A stretch of 17,742 nt of DNA from Dehalococcoidia bacterium (GTDB taxonomy: Bacteria; Chloroflexota; Dehalococcoidia; Tepidiformales; Tepidiformaceae), in the NCBI GenBank assembly GCA_009838385.1, contig VXRS01000294.1, positions 1 to 17,742 on the forward strand, written 5' to 3'. Under the pieces are notes generated by a model. The model had not been told where the DNA came from and made no database searches. It was given only the letters and a program-made list of their open reading frames with translations. How positions within the stretch are numbered: the first letter of the stretch is position 1; each line of letters begins with the position of its first letter. The translations under genes and the position numbers were made by a program. Below are positions 1 through 7,031 of this stretch, piece after piece.

Positions 1-1235
1 TCGGTCGTCTCCATGAGGTGGTAGAGGCGGTCCAGCCGGCGGCGCACGTCGGCGAGCTCGGACTCGATCGTCTCCAGCTTCCGGCGCTGCTCGTGCGCGA
101 TGCCGTCCAGCTCCTCGCCGACGAGGCGCACGAGGTCGCGGATGTTGGAGTCGGTGAGGACGTTGGCGCGGAGCTGGTCCACGACGAGCCGCTCGAAGCG
201 CCGTGCGTTGAGCCGCGGGGCGTCGCAGGCCCCGCGGCCGCGCTTCATGAGCGACTGGCAGACGTAGTAGGAGAACTGGCCGCTCTTGGAGTCCTGCCCG
301 GAGAGGGCGCGCCGGCAGCTGCGGCACTTGACGAGCCCGCTCAGCAGGTAGGAGCTGCCGACGCGGCGCGGGTGAGCGCGCTTCGGTGCGCGTGAGCGCA
401 TGAGCGACTGCACGCGACCGAACTGCTCCTTCGAGACGATCCGCGGAAAGGCGTCCTCGACGCGCACCGGCGGCGCGCCGTCCTTCGCGCCCATGCCCCA
501 CTGGAGCACGCCCGTGTAGACCTCGTTGGTGAGCAGGATGTGGACGCCGTTCTTCGACCAGGGGCGTCCCGTGGGGTTGGTGATGCCGTCGTCGTTGAGG
601 GTGCGGGCGATCTCGGTGATGCCCTTGCCCGCCTCGGCGAGGGCGAAGATGCGCTCCACGACCGGAACGGTCTCCGGGTCGGGCTCGAGCCGTGGGCGCT
701 TCTTCGCGCCGTCCTGCACGTAGACCCTGGAGTAGCCGTAGGGCGTGCGGCTGGCGACCCAGAAGCCGCGCGAGGCGGCCTCGCGCATGCCCCGGGCGAC
801 CTCCTGCGCAAGATTTTCCGAGTAAAACTCGTCGACGCTCTCGATGATCGCTTCCATGAGCTTGCCGGTGGGGGAGTCGTCGGCGTGCTCGGTGATGGAG
901 ACGACGCGGATGCCGCGCCTTCTCAGCATCGACTTGAAGGCGACGGCGTGCTCGCGCTTGCGCGTGAAGCGGGAGAACTTCCAGACGAGGATCTCCTCGA
1001 AGGGCGCACCGTCCTCGCTCGCCTCGTCGAGCATCCTGCGGAACTGCGGGCGATCGGCGACGCGGCCGCTCTCGGCCTCGTCCACGTACTCGCGCACCAC
1101 AAGGTAGTTGTTCTTCTCGGCGTGGTCGCGCAGCGCCCGCAACTGGGCGGCGACGGAGAGGTCGACGTCCTGGCGGTCGCTGGAGACGCGCGCGTAGAGG
1201 GCTGCCGGGGTGGGTTCGGGGCGGTGGTCGGGCAT
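1..1235 (-). CDS. Large serine recombinase (site-specific integrase/resolvase family), C-terminus cut off by window edge
   Basis: Cuts and rejoins DNA at paired attachment sites through a serine-DNA intermediate; such enzymes integrate and excise phages, transposons and conjugative elements. I read 411 open codons from the ATG at 1235 to the left edge. The resolvase catalytic domain occupies residues 10-150; YARVSSDRQ holds the nucleophile (probably Ser18) and is followed by VWKFSRFTR and a DSPTGKLM segment. A recombinase domain follows (about 170-270: SRTPYGYSRV, ITEIARTLNDDGITNPTGRPWS, then VYTGVLQWG). Next comes a zinc ribbon (CRSC near 295, then single Cys residues in YVCQSL and GACDAP), then the start of the coiled coil. 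This order is diagnostic of large serine recombinases. The start is supported by AGGAAGG about 8 bases upstream on the minus strand. It is transcribed away from the HTH cluster at 1469-2549. Which element it mobilises cannot be read from the window. Confidence 0.95.
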   Translation of the reverse strand, partial: MPDHRPEPTPAALYARVSSDRQDVDLSVAAQLRALRDHAEKNNYLVVREYVDEAESGRVADRPQFRRMLDEASEDGAPFEEILVWKFSRFTRKREHAVAFKSMLRRRGIRVVSITEHADDSPTGKLMEAIIESVDEFYSENLAQEVARGMREAASRGFWVASRTPYGYSRVYVQDGAKKRPRLEPDPETVPVVERIFALAEAGKGITEIARTLNDDGITNPTGRPWSKNGVHILLTNEVYTGVLQWGMGAKDGAPPVRVEDAFPRIVSKEQFGRVQSLMRSRAPKRAHPRRVGSSYLLSGLVKCRSCRRALSGQDSKSGQFSYYVCQSLMKRGRGACDAPRLNARRFERLVVDQLRANVLTDSNIRDLVRLVGEELDGIAHEQRRKLETIESELADVRRRLDRLYHLMETT

Positions 1236-1279
1236 CGTTCGCCTTCCTCTGAGCTGCGAGCGGAGCAGGTGTCCCTCAC

Positions 1280-1310
1280 ATGGTAGCGCGGCCAGTCGCA
1301 CGGTTGTCGG
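1280..1310 (-). promoter_or_regulatory. Weak candidate promoter for the serine recombinase
   Basis: On the minus strand TACCAT (1285 down to 1280) could be a -10 box, with CCGACA (1310 down to 1305) as a -35. The 19-base spacer is long and both boxes are imperfect. It lies about 45 bases before the recombinase start. This is a guess from position and motif only. Confidence 0.2.
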
Positions 1311-1395
1311 ATCCCTGTCGCATCGAGGCAAGTGATTCGGGAGATTCGCTCCGAAACAGCCCCGAAGCGCATTGTTGGGCCCTGGTCGCCGCTGC

Positions 1396-1419
1396 TACGT
1401 TCGAGTGCCACAGAACGTA
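1396..1419. repeat. 7-bp perfect inverted repeat, candidate operator or attachment-site element
   Basis: TACGTTC at 1396-1402 and GAACGTA at 1413-1419 form a perfect inverted repeat with a 10-base spacer. It lies in the 233-bp gap between the recombinase and the HTH cluster. AGTGCCA occurs inside the spacer (1404-1410) and again at 1431-1437. A weak plus-strand promoter (TTGTTG at 1372, TACGTT at 1396, spacer 18) would overlap it. Element-encoded HTH regulators often bind such dyads. Large serine recombinase attachment sites also often lie next to the integrase gene and contain inverted repeats. Nothing here decides between the two. Confidence 0.35.
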
Positions 1420-1468
1420 AGTCTTCACACAGTGCCAGGCCCTGCGTTCCCACCAACTGGATACCGCG

Positions 1469-1657
1469 ATGCAAAGCCGAGACGCAGGTCCGCGCCAGCC
1501 ACTCACCAAGGAGCAGGACGAGCTGCGCCTGCGCGGGCTGCGCGCTCTCGCGCGGCTGATCGCGCGCGCCCACCTCGCCGCTGGCAGCGGCGGCGGGGCG
1601 TCCCGCACCGGACCGCAGGCGGAGCCGCCCCGGAAGGAGGACCGGCATGCCGGGTAG
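1469..1657 (+). CDS. Small hypothetical protein, first gene of the HTH cluster
   Basis: A 62-residue frame starting with ATG. I do not recognise a family. Residues 12-37 (from LTKEQDELR to LIARAHLA) would form an arginine- and leucine-rich amphipathic helix; the rest is Gly/Ala/Pro-rich and looks disordered. The end overlaps the next HTH gene by 11 bases, which suggests translational coupling and argues that it is real. Against it, the ribosome-binding site is poor (only GGA about 9 bases upstream) and GC-rich DNA produces chance frames of this length easily. If real, it may be an accessory protein of the recombinase module. No function can be assigned. Confidence 0.45.
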   Translation: MQSRDAGPRQPLTKEQDELRLRGLRALARLIARAHLAAGSGGGASRTGPQAEPPRKEDRHAG

Positions 1658-1886
1658 GACGGCTCACTCGACGGTCGAGGTCAAGGCGCAGGAGCTGTGG
1701 GAGAGGATGGCGCGCCTCAGCCTGAGCCAGAACGCGCTCGCGCGGGTGCTCGACATCACCTCGGGCCACCTCTCGCTGATCCTGTGCGGAAAGCGCCGCC
1801 CCTCGGCGGCGTTGCGCGGGCGGATGCTGCGCGTCCTGCGCGCGAACTTCGACGATCTCTTCTACGTCGTGCACCAGGATGAGTAG
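1647..1886 (+). CDS. Small HTH (Cro/CI, XRE-type) DNA-binding protein
   Basis: A 79-residue protein that is almost entirely one lambda-repressor-like HTH domain. Residues 26-50 (SLSQNALARVLDIT, then SGHLSLILCGKRRP) fit helices 2-4 of the XRE fold, with a typical recognition helix followed by a basic G-K-R-R turn. The ATG is preceded by GGAAGGAGG about 8 bases upstream, the strongest ribosome-binding site in this cluster. It overlaps the next gene by 8 bases. The protein probably binds operator DNA as a dimer. Because the gene is divergent from the serine recombinase, a role in controlling that gene (repressor or excision-control factor) is a reasonable inference without direct evidence. Confidence 0.8.
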   Translation: MPGRTAHSTVEVKAQELWERMARLSLSQNALARVLDITSGHLSLILCGKRRPSAALRGRMLRVLRANFDDLFYVVHQDE

Positions 1887-2166
1887 GCGGGCGGCGGAGC
1901 CGGAGTTCCCGCCCGGCGTGGCGCTGCTGCCCGAGGACTTCGCGGAGCGGCTGGCGGCGGTCAAGGAGCGCAGCGGATTGCCCTGGGAGCGGATGGCGAT
2001 CTGCATGGGCGTCGACCCGCGCCAGCTCTGGCGCTGGCGCCACGGCGCCTCGCCCGGGGGCGGGGCGATGCTCGCGCTCGTGCGCTTCGCCACGCGCGTG
2101 CCCGGCGGTCTCGACGTGCTGCTGGGCGAGGACCTCACCGTCGTGCGCCCTGAGCGGGGGCGCTGA
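1879..2166 (+). CDS. Small HTH domain protein, paralogue A
   Basis: A 95-residue protein with an HTH domain at about residues 18-60: LPEDFAERLAAVKERSGL, then WERMAICMGVDPRQLWRWRHGASPG. The motif D-x-R-x-L-W-R-W-R-x-G is the recognition-helix region typical of small XRE-like regulators. Its start overlaps the stop of the preceding gene in the string ATGAGTAG, so translation is probably coupled. The domain aligns without gaps with the next gene (FAERL/FPERL, MGVDPRQLWRWRHGASPG/LRVDARTLRRWRNGTSPG), pointing to an old tandem duplication. The tail LDVLLGEDLTVVRPERGR is short and unassigned. Its target DNA is unknown. Confidence 0.75.
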   Translation: MSRRAAEPEFPPGVALLPEDFAERLAAVKERSGLPWERMAICMGVDPRQLWRWRHGASPGGGAMLALVRFATRVPGGLDVLLGEDLTVVRPERGR

Positions 2167-2168
2167 CA

Positions 2169-2549
2169 TTGGGACGCCCGCAGCGCCACGTCTACCGCGT
2201 CGAGCCGCCGCGCTTGCCGCCCGACTTTCCCGAGCGCCTTGATCGCCTCGGGCGGGAGACGGGTCTGAGCCGGCGCGCCCTGGCGCGGGCGCTGCGCGTC
2301 GACGCGCGCACGCTGCGGCGCTGGCGCAACGGGACGAGCCCCGGCCCCGGCCACCTCTACCGGCTCTTCGCGTTCGCGGCCGGGCGCGGGCTGCTGCACT
2401 GCCTGCTGCCGGGCGCGGCACGGGCGGGCGTGGCGGAGGCGGCCATGCACGCCGAAGGCGAGCGGTCGCCGGGGGTGCGGGGACGAGAGGAGCGGATGCG
2501 CGCGCCGCTCACAGCGATCGAGGCTGACGGTTCGCGGCAGCCTGCGTAG
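2169..2549 (+). CDS. Small HTH domain protein, paralogue B
   Basis: A 126-residue protein read from a TTG start only two bases after the previous stop, with GGGGGC just upstream as a possible ribosome-binding site. Residues 18-75 form an HTH domain homologous to the preceding gene: FPERLDRLGRETGL, then SRRALARALRVDARTLRRWR and NGTSPGPGHL. Residues beyond about 85 are Ala/Gly/Arg-rich with no visible fold, so the real end of the conserved domain is near residue 83. The TTG start is chosen because there is no ATG or GTG in frame before the domain and the spacing fits coupling. Like its neighbours it is probably a DNA-binding regulator of the recombinase module. The stop codon lies in the loop of a hairpin. 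Confidence 0.7.
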   Translation: MGRPQRHVYRVEPPRLPPDFPERLDRLGRETGLSRRALARALRVDARTLRRWRNGTSPGPGHLYRLFAFAAGRGLLHCLLPGAARAGVAEAAMHAEGERSPGVRGREERMRAPLTAIEADGSRQPA

Positions 2550-2558
2550 CGCGGGCTG
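2538..2558 (+). terminator. GC-rich hairpin at the end of the HTH cluster, possible terminator
   Basis: CAGCCTGCG (2538-2546) pairs with CGCGGGCTG (2550-2558) over nine positions including one T-G wobble, leaving TAG (2547-2549) as the loop. That TAG is the stop codon of the preceding gene. There is no run of T afterwards, so it is not a classical intrinsic terminator. In high-GC genomes U-less hairpins can still terminate or stabilise 3' ends. Confidence 0.35.
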
Positions 2559-2597
2559 TGCGCCCCGACGCTGGAGCGGGAGCGGGTTCGCGCGGTG

Positions 2598-2603
2598 TAG
2601 ACT
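2598..2603 (+). promoter_or_regulatory. Candidate -10 box for the Uma2 gene
   Basis: TAGACT, a good match to the bacterial -10 hexamer and conspicuous in this GC-rich DNA, lies 25 bases before the ATG at 2628. No clear -35 is present. It implies that the Uma2 gene can be transcribed separately from the HTH cluster, with a leader of roughly 18 bases. Confidence 0.4.
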
Positions 2604-2627
2604 CAGAGGGCGCGGGAGCGAACAGAG

Positions 2628-3185
2628 ATGACGACCACGGAGACACGGCTGCTGACCGCGGACGACCTGCTCGGGCTCTCCAGCACGGGCGTGCGCGGCG
2701 AACTGATCCGGGGGGTGCTCTGCGAGACCATGTCCACGGGAGAACTCCACGGGAAGATCGTGACGAACCTGGTCATCGAGCTCGGCGCCTTCGTCAAGCC
2801 CAGGCGGCTGGGCACGCTGCTCGCCTCGGACTCGGGCGTCTGGCTCGAGCGCGACCCGGACACGGTGCGCGAGCCCGACATCGCGTTCACCTCGGCCGAG
2901 CGACTCCCGCTCGACGCCTGGAACAGCGGCTACTCCGAGGTGGTCCCCGATCTCGTGATCGAGGTCGCATCGCCCGGCGACAGCCGCCGCGAACTCAACG
3001 ACAAGGCCCTGATGTGGCTGCGCTACGGCGTCCGCCTCGTCTGGGTCGTGCATCCCGCCACCCGAACGGTGGACGTGCATCAGCCCGACGCGGTCGCCGT
3101 CACCCTCGGCGAGGACGGGAAGCTCGACGGCCTTGATGTGCTGCCCGGCTTCGCCTGCGCGGTGAGCGTGGCCTTCAACGGGTAG
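2628..3185 (+). CDS. Uma2 family (DUF820) PD-(D/E)XK nuclease-like protein
   Basis: A 185-residue protein of usual length for the family. Its members share the restriction-endonuclease fold; most are uncharacterised and are spread widely by transfer. Conserved points are GELIRG at 24-29, H41, R81-E-P-D84-I-A-F, V-P-D108-L-V-I-E112-V-A-S-P, and K126 in the helix after it, followed by WLRYGVRLVWVVHP (130-143). D84, E112 and K126 are the expected catalytic or metal-site residues, so the site looks intact. The start is ATG with GGGAG about 10 bases upstream. It is not coupled to the restriction operon, since nearly 500 bases separate them. A nuclease role is inferred from family. No target specificity can be stated. 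Confidence 0.85.
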   Translation: MTTTETRLLTADDLLGLSSTGVRGELIRGVLCETMSTGELHGKIVTNLVIELGAFVKPRRLGTLLASDSGVWLERDPDTVREPDIAFTSAERLPLDAWNSGYSEVVPDLVIEVASPGDSRRELNDKALMWLRYGVRLVWVVHPATRTVDVHQPDAVAVTLGEDGKLDGLDVLPGFACAVSVAFNG

Positions 3186-3683
3186 TGCCGGTCCGCGAAG
3201 GCGCTTTCGCCCGGCGGATGCCGCTGCCCTGGAAGCTCAGACCGACCGGTGCGGTCCGCCGGGTCTGCCCTGGAACGAGGAGCGGGACGCTCTGGCCAAG
3301 GGGTCAGGCGCTGGCTGCGCCGACGCGCTCCAGGCTCCGGCGTCGCCGTTGTCGGACGGAGCCGCGCACGCGGCGGGGAACGCATTGATCGGCGATGCCC
3401 TGGGCGCTCCGTGTTCGTGGGAGGAGCAAACTGCTGCGGATGTCACCGGGCTGGCAGCAGCTGGGCGAGTTCCGGCGCGACCGCGCAGGGGCCTGCCGCG
3501 CTGCCTCACGGGCCTCCCCTATGTCTGCGCACCGTCGCCTCCAACCTCGACTGGTCGCGGATCGAGCCCGCCCTCGACGCGGAGCCATCTCCGCGCCGCC
3601 GCGCGTCCCCCTACAATGGGGGCGGGCAGACACATCGGCCCGGAGCCCGACCTGACTCCGGGATCCCATGACTGGGGCGCGCG
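3186..3683. other. Intergenic region without a convincing gene, ahead of the restriction operon
   Basis: About 500 bases. The open frames here give Arg/Gly/Pro-rich translations with no recognisable domain, so I call none. A small hairpin (GCGAAG 3195-3200, loop GCGC, TTTCGC 3205-3210) follows the Uma2 stop and could be its 3' end signal, without a T tract. A short dyad GACCG/CGGTC (3240-3244, 3252-3256) follows. The right end holds the candidate promoter at 3607-3622. A short frame starts with ATG at 3668 and overlaps the restriction gene start out of frame (30 codons to 3760). I do not call it a gene. Confidence 0.5.
3607..3622 (+). promoter_or_regulatory. Promoter/operator of the restriction-toxin-methylase operon: -10 box inside a perfect inverted repeat
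   Basis: TACAAT at 3612-3617 is a strong -10 box in very GC-rich surroundings. It is flanked exactly by CCCCC (3607-3611) and GGGGG (3618-3622), a perfect inverted repeat whose centre is the -10 box itself. Transcription would start near 3624 and give a leader of about 60 bases to the GTG at 3684. No good -35 is visible at the normal distance. A regulator bound to the dyad, or the hairpin it could form, would directly affect promoter opening. Confidence 0.45.
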
Positions 3684-6600
3684 GTGACCGACGAGTTCTT
3701 CGCATCTCCCGTCCTCAACTCGCCGTACGAGTATCCGCGGCGCCACTGGGCGCTGAATGAGAACCGCCAGCCCACCGGCAGCGTCGTCGACCAGCGCCGG
3801 CAGGCGGCCTACATCACCGCTGTGCCCGTGCCCAGGCGGCAGCGGGGCGCCCCGCAGCGCGCCATGGTGCTGGACGAGGGCGAGGGGCTCTCCAGCGAAG
3901 ACCAGCAGTACGACCCGACCTCGACGATCAACGTCCTGCGACGCCACGTCGACCGCTGGCGCGCGCTGCCCGAGTCCGAGTGGGGCGTCACGTCCGAGAC
4001 GGCGCGCCTGCTCCGGCACTGGCGGCACCACGACTTCGGCGGCATCCGCCCGTTCTTCTGCCAGGTCGAGGCCGTGGAGACGATCGTCTGGCTGACCGAA
4101 GTCGCGCCGACGCAGCGCAGCCGCGAGGTGCGAGACATCCTCGAGCGGCTCGACGCGGCAAACGAGCAGGCGAACCCCGGACTCGCGCGCCTCGCGCTCA
4201 AGCTGGCCACCGGGGCGGGCAAGACGACCGTGATGGCGATGCTCATCGCCTGGCAGACGGTGAACGCCGTCAGGCGCCCGAACAGCCGCACCTTCACGAA
4301 GGGCTTCCTCGTCGTCACGCCCGGCCTGACCATCCGCGACCGCCTGCGCGTGCTCCAACCCAACGACCCCGGCAGCTACTACCGCAGCCGCGAGCTCGTG
4401 CCGCGCGACATGCTCCCGGACCTGGAGCGCGCGCGGATCGTCATCACCAACTACCACGCCTTCAAGCGGCGCGAGACGCTCGACCTCTCCAGGGGCGGGC
4501 GGGCGCTGCTGCAGGGACGCGGCCCCGAGATCGAGTCCATCGAGAGCGAGGGCCAGATGCTGCAGCGCGTCATGCCCGAGCTGATGGGCATACGCTCCAT
4601 CATGGCCTTCAACGACGAGGCGCATCACTGCTACCGCGAGAAGCCGGGCGAGAGCGAGGAAGGCAAGCTCGCGGGCGACGACCGCAAGGAGGCCGAGAAG
4701 AACCGCGAGGCCGCGCGGCTCTGGATCAGCGGGCTCGAAGCGGTGCAGCGCAGGCTCGGGCTCAGGCGCGTGGTCGACCTCTCGGCGACGCCCTTCTTCC
4801 TGAGCGGCTCCGGCTACGCCGAGGGCACGCTCTTCCCCTGGACGATGAGCGACTTCTCGCTCATGGACGCGATCGAGTGCGGCATCGTGAAGCTCCCGCG
4901 CGTGCCGGTCGCCGACAACGTGGCCGGTGTCGACGTGCCCGTCTACCCCAACCTCTGGGAGCACATCCGCCCGAGCATGCCGAAGCGGGGCCGGGGCCAG
5001 TCGGGCGACCTCGACCCGGCCGCGCTGCCAGTCGAGCTGCAGACCGCCCTGGACGCGCTCTACGCCCACTACGCGGAGACGTTCCGGCTCTGGGAGGAGG
5101 CGGGCGTCGAGACCCCGCCGTGCTTCATCGTCGTCTGCAACAACACCGCCACCTCCAAGCTCGTCTACGACTACATCTCCGGCTACCACCGCGAGGGCGA
5201 GAACGGCGCCGGTACGCTGCAACAGGGGCGGCTGGAGCTGTTCCGCAACTTTGACGAGCACGGCAACCCTCACGCGCGGCCCCGCACCCTGCTCATCGAC
5301 AGCGAGCAACTCGAGTCGGGCGAGGGGCTCGACCGGGGCTTCCGCCAGGCGGCCGCGGCCGAGATCGAGCGCTTCCGCCGCGAGCAGGTGCAGCGCACCG
5401 GCGATCGCGCCGCCGCCGAGCGCCTGAGCGACCAGGACCTGCTGCGCGAGGTCATGAACACCGTCGGCAAGCCCGGCCAGCTCGGAGACTCGATCCGCTG
5501 CGTCGTCTCCGTCTCGATGCTGACCGAGGGCTGGGACGCCAACACCGTGACGCACGTGCTCGGGGTGCGCGCCTTCGGGACGCAGTTGCTCTGCGAGCAG
5601 GTGATCGGGCGCGCGCTGCGCCGGCAGTCCTACGATCTCAACGAGCAGGGCCTGTTCGACGTCGAGTACGCCGACGTGCTCGGCATCCCGTTCGATTTCA
5701 CGTCGAAGCCCGTGACCGCGCCGCCGCAACGGCCGCGCGAGAGCGTGCAGGTCCACGCTGTCTCGCCCGAGCGGGACGCGCTCGAGATCCGCTTCCCGCG
5801 CGTCGAGGGCTACCGCGTCGAGCTCCCGGATGAGCGGCTGGACGCGCAGTTCACCGAGGACTCGACACTCGTGCTCACGCCGGAGCAGGTCGGCCCGACA
5901 CGGACCCGCAACGAGGGCATCATCGGCGAGGGCGTCGACCTCCGCCTCGTGGAGGCGGGCGACATCCGCGACGCCACCCTGCTCTACCACCTCACCCATC
6001 GCCTACTGGAGACGAAGTGGCGCGACCCCGGCGGGGAGCCGAAGCTGCACCTCTTCGGCCAGCTCAAGCGCATCACGCGTCGCTGGCTCGACGAGCACCT
6101 CGTCTGCACGGGCGGGACGCATCCGGCGCAGCTCATGTACCAGAGCCTCGCCCACGTGGCCTGCGAGCGGATCACGGCCGGCATCACGCGGCGCTTCCAG
6201 GGCGAGCGCCCGGTCAGGGCCGTGCTCGACCCGTACAACCCGGCGGGCTCGACCAGGGACGTGCGGTTCAGCACCTCGAGGCAGGTCCGCTGGCTCACCG
6301 ATCCCGCGCGCTGCCATCTCAACTGGGCGGTCTGCGACAGCACCTGGGAGGCCGAGTTCTGCCGTGTCGCGGAGTCGCACCCGCGCGTGCGCGCCTACGT
6401 CCGGAACCACGGCCTCGGGTTCGAGGCGCCCTACCGGCGGGGTTCCGAGCCGCACCGCTACGTCCCCGATTTCATCGTCCTCGTCGACGACGGGCGCGGT
6501 GAGGACGACCTGCTCCGCCTCGTGGTCGAGATCAAGGGCTACCGCGGGGAGGACGCCAAGGAGAAGAAGACGGCGATGGAGACGTACTGGGTGCCGGGCG

Positions 6601-7031
6601 TGAACCGCCTCGGCGGCTACGGGCGCTGGGCCTTCGCTGAGTTCACCGACGTGTACGAGATGGAAGACGACTTCGGCAAGGAGGTCGAGGCCCGCTTCGA
6701 TCGGATGATCGAGGGCGCGGCTGGTGAAACCGCCGTTCCCGTGAGCAGCGAAGATGTGCTGGCCATCCTGCGCGAGCACAAGGCAGCCCTCGCCGAGCGC
6801 TTCGGCGTCGTGGACCTCGCGCTCTTCGGCTCCACCGTCCGCGGCGAGGCGCGCCCCGACAGCGACATCGACGTATTGGTGCGCCTCGACGACCGGCCTG
6901 GCTGGACGCGTTCATTCGACCTCCAACTCCACCTCGAGGGCTTGCTCGGTCGTTCGGTCGACCTGGTGCTGGACTCGACCTTGCGTCCGGAGTTCCGTCC
7001 CTCCGTCGAGGCGGAGGCGGTCCATGTCTGA
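3684..7031 (+). CDS. Restriction subunit: SF2 helicase + PD-(D/E)XK nuclease, fused to a C-terminal MntA-type nucleotidyltransferase
   Basis: 1115 residues. It resembles the BPTD_3080-type or type III-like Res proteins, which couple ATP-driven DNA translocation to cleavage. Visible motifs: Walker A LATGAGKTT (about 174-182); DEAH box N-D-E-A-H-H (310-315); SAT motif L-S-A-T-P (366-370); motif V TEGWDAN (614-620); motif VI Q-V-I-G-R-A-L-R-R (639-647); nuclease P928-D929, then V-V-E949-I-K951, a complete PD-ExK site. After about residue 1018 a second enzyme follows in frame. G1049-S1050, then ten residues, then D1061-I-D1063, is the GSX10DXD motif of MNT antitoxins. No stop separates the two, and the internal GTG at 6741 has no ribosome-binding site. 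The start is GTG; the N-terminus VTDEFFASPVLNSPYEYP fits the family. The next gene begins inside its 3' end. The fusion is the odd feature. Confidence 0.9.
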   Translation: MTDEFFASPVLNSPYEYPRRHWALNENRQPTGSVVDQRRQAAYITAVPVPRRQRGAPQRAMVLDEGEGLSSEDQQYDPTSTINVLRRHVDRWRALPESEWGVTSETARLLRHWRHHDFGGIRPFFCQVEAVETIVWLTEVAPTQRSREVRDILERLDAANEQANPGLARLALKLATGAGKTTVMAMLIAWQTVNAVRRPNSRTFTKGFLVVTPGLTIRDRLRVLQPNDPGSYYRSRELVPRDMLPDLERARIVITNYHAFKRRETLDLSRGGRALLQGRGPEIESIESEGQMLQRVMPELMGIRSIMAFNDEAHHCYREKPGESEEGKLAGDDRKEAEKNREAARLWISGLEAVQRRLGLRRVVDLSATPFFLSGSGYAEGTLFPWTMSDFSLMDAIECGIVKLPRVPVADNVAGVDVPVYPNLWEHIRPSMPKRGRGQSGDLDPAALPVELQTALDALYAHYAETFRLWEEAGVETPPCFIVVCNNTATSKLVYDYISGYHREGENGAGTLQQGRLELFRNFDEHGNPHARPRTLLIDSEQLESGEGLDRGFRQAAAAEIERFRREQVQRTGDRAAAERLSDQDLLREVMNTVGKPGQLGDSIRCVVSVSMLTEGWDANTVTHVLGVRAFGTQLLCEQVIGRALRRQSYDLNEQGLFDVEYADVLGIPFDFTSKPVTAPPQRPRESVQVHAVSPERDALEIRFPRVEGYRVELPDERLDAQFTEDSTLVLTPEQVGPTRTRNEGIIGEGVDLRLVEAGDIRDATLLYHLTHRLLETKWRDPGGEPKLHLFGQLKRITRRWLDEHLVCTGGTHPAQLMYQSLAHVACERITAGITRRFQGERPVRAVLDPYNPAGSTRDVRFSTSRQVRWLTDPARCHLNWAVCDSTWEAEFCRVAESHPRVRAYVRNHGLGFEAPYRRGSEPHRYVPDFIVLVDDGRGEDDLLRLVVEIKGYRGEDAKEKKTAMETYWVPGVNRLGGYGRWAFAEFTDVYEMEDDFGKEVEARFDRMIEGAAGETAVPVSSEDVLAILREHKAALAERFGVVDLALFGSTVRGEARPDSDIDVLVRLDDRPGWTRSFDLQLHLEGLLGRSVDLVLDSTLRPEFRPSVEAEAVHV
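6741..7031 (+). other. MNT nucleotidyltransferase (MntA-like antitoxin) domain within the restriction protein
   Basis: The last 96 codons of the restriction gene encode a minimal nucleotidyltransferase domain: LREHKAALAERFGV, then LALFGSTVRGEARPDSDIDV, then LHLEGLLGRSVDLVL. MntA antitoxins normally are separate proteins of about 90-150 residues that AMPylate a HEPN toxin near its active site. The length here is that of a whole free-standing MntA, suggesting a formerly separate gene joined by loss of a stop and start. The GTG at 6741 is in frame and could in principle start a free form, but GAGGG is about 26 bases upstream, too far for a normal ribosome-binding site. The domain is immediately followed by its expected partner toxin gene. 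Confidence 0.85.

Noticed and set aside
1503..3080. 525-codon open frame on the minus strand
   Set aside because: It is antisense to the HTH genes and Uma2, which have recognisable domains and ribosome-binding sites. Its translation is Arg/Pro/Ala-rich low complexity.
3249..3671. 140-codon frame in the gap before the restriction operon
   Set aside because: Arg/Gly/Ser-rich translation without a domain; typical chance frame in GC-rich DNA.
3668..3760. 30-codon upstream frame from ATG 3668 overlapping the restriction gene start
   Set aside because: It is too short, has no ribosome-binding site and no conserved feature visible. Mentioned only as a possible leader peptide.
3980..5254. 424-codon plus-strand frame inside the restriction gene
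   Set aside because: It is an out-of-frame reading of the helicase region, dominated by Arg, Ala and Pro, with no motif.
3519..5999. 826-codon open frame on the minus strand
   Set aside because: It lies antisense to the helicase/nuclease motifs and is Ala/Val/Leu/Arg-rich without a domain. It is the mirror effect of high GC3 in the real plus-strand gene.
6741..7031. Separate MntA gene starting at GTG 6741
   Set aside because: The GTG is in frame with Res and no stop separates them. No ribosome-binding site stands at normal distance, so a fusion is the simpler reading. Internal initiation is not excluded.
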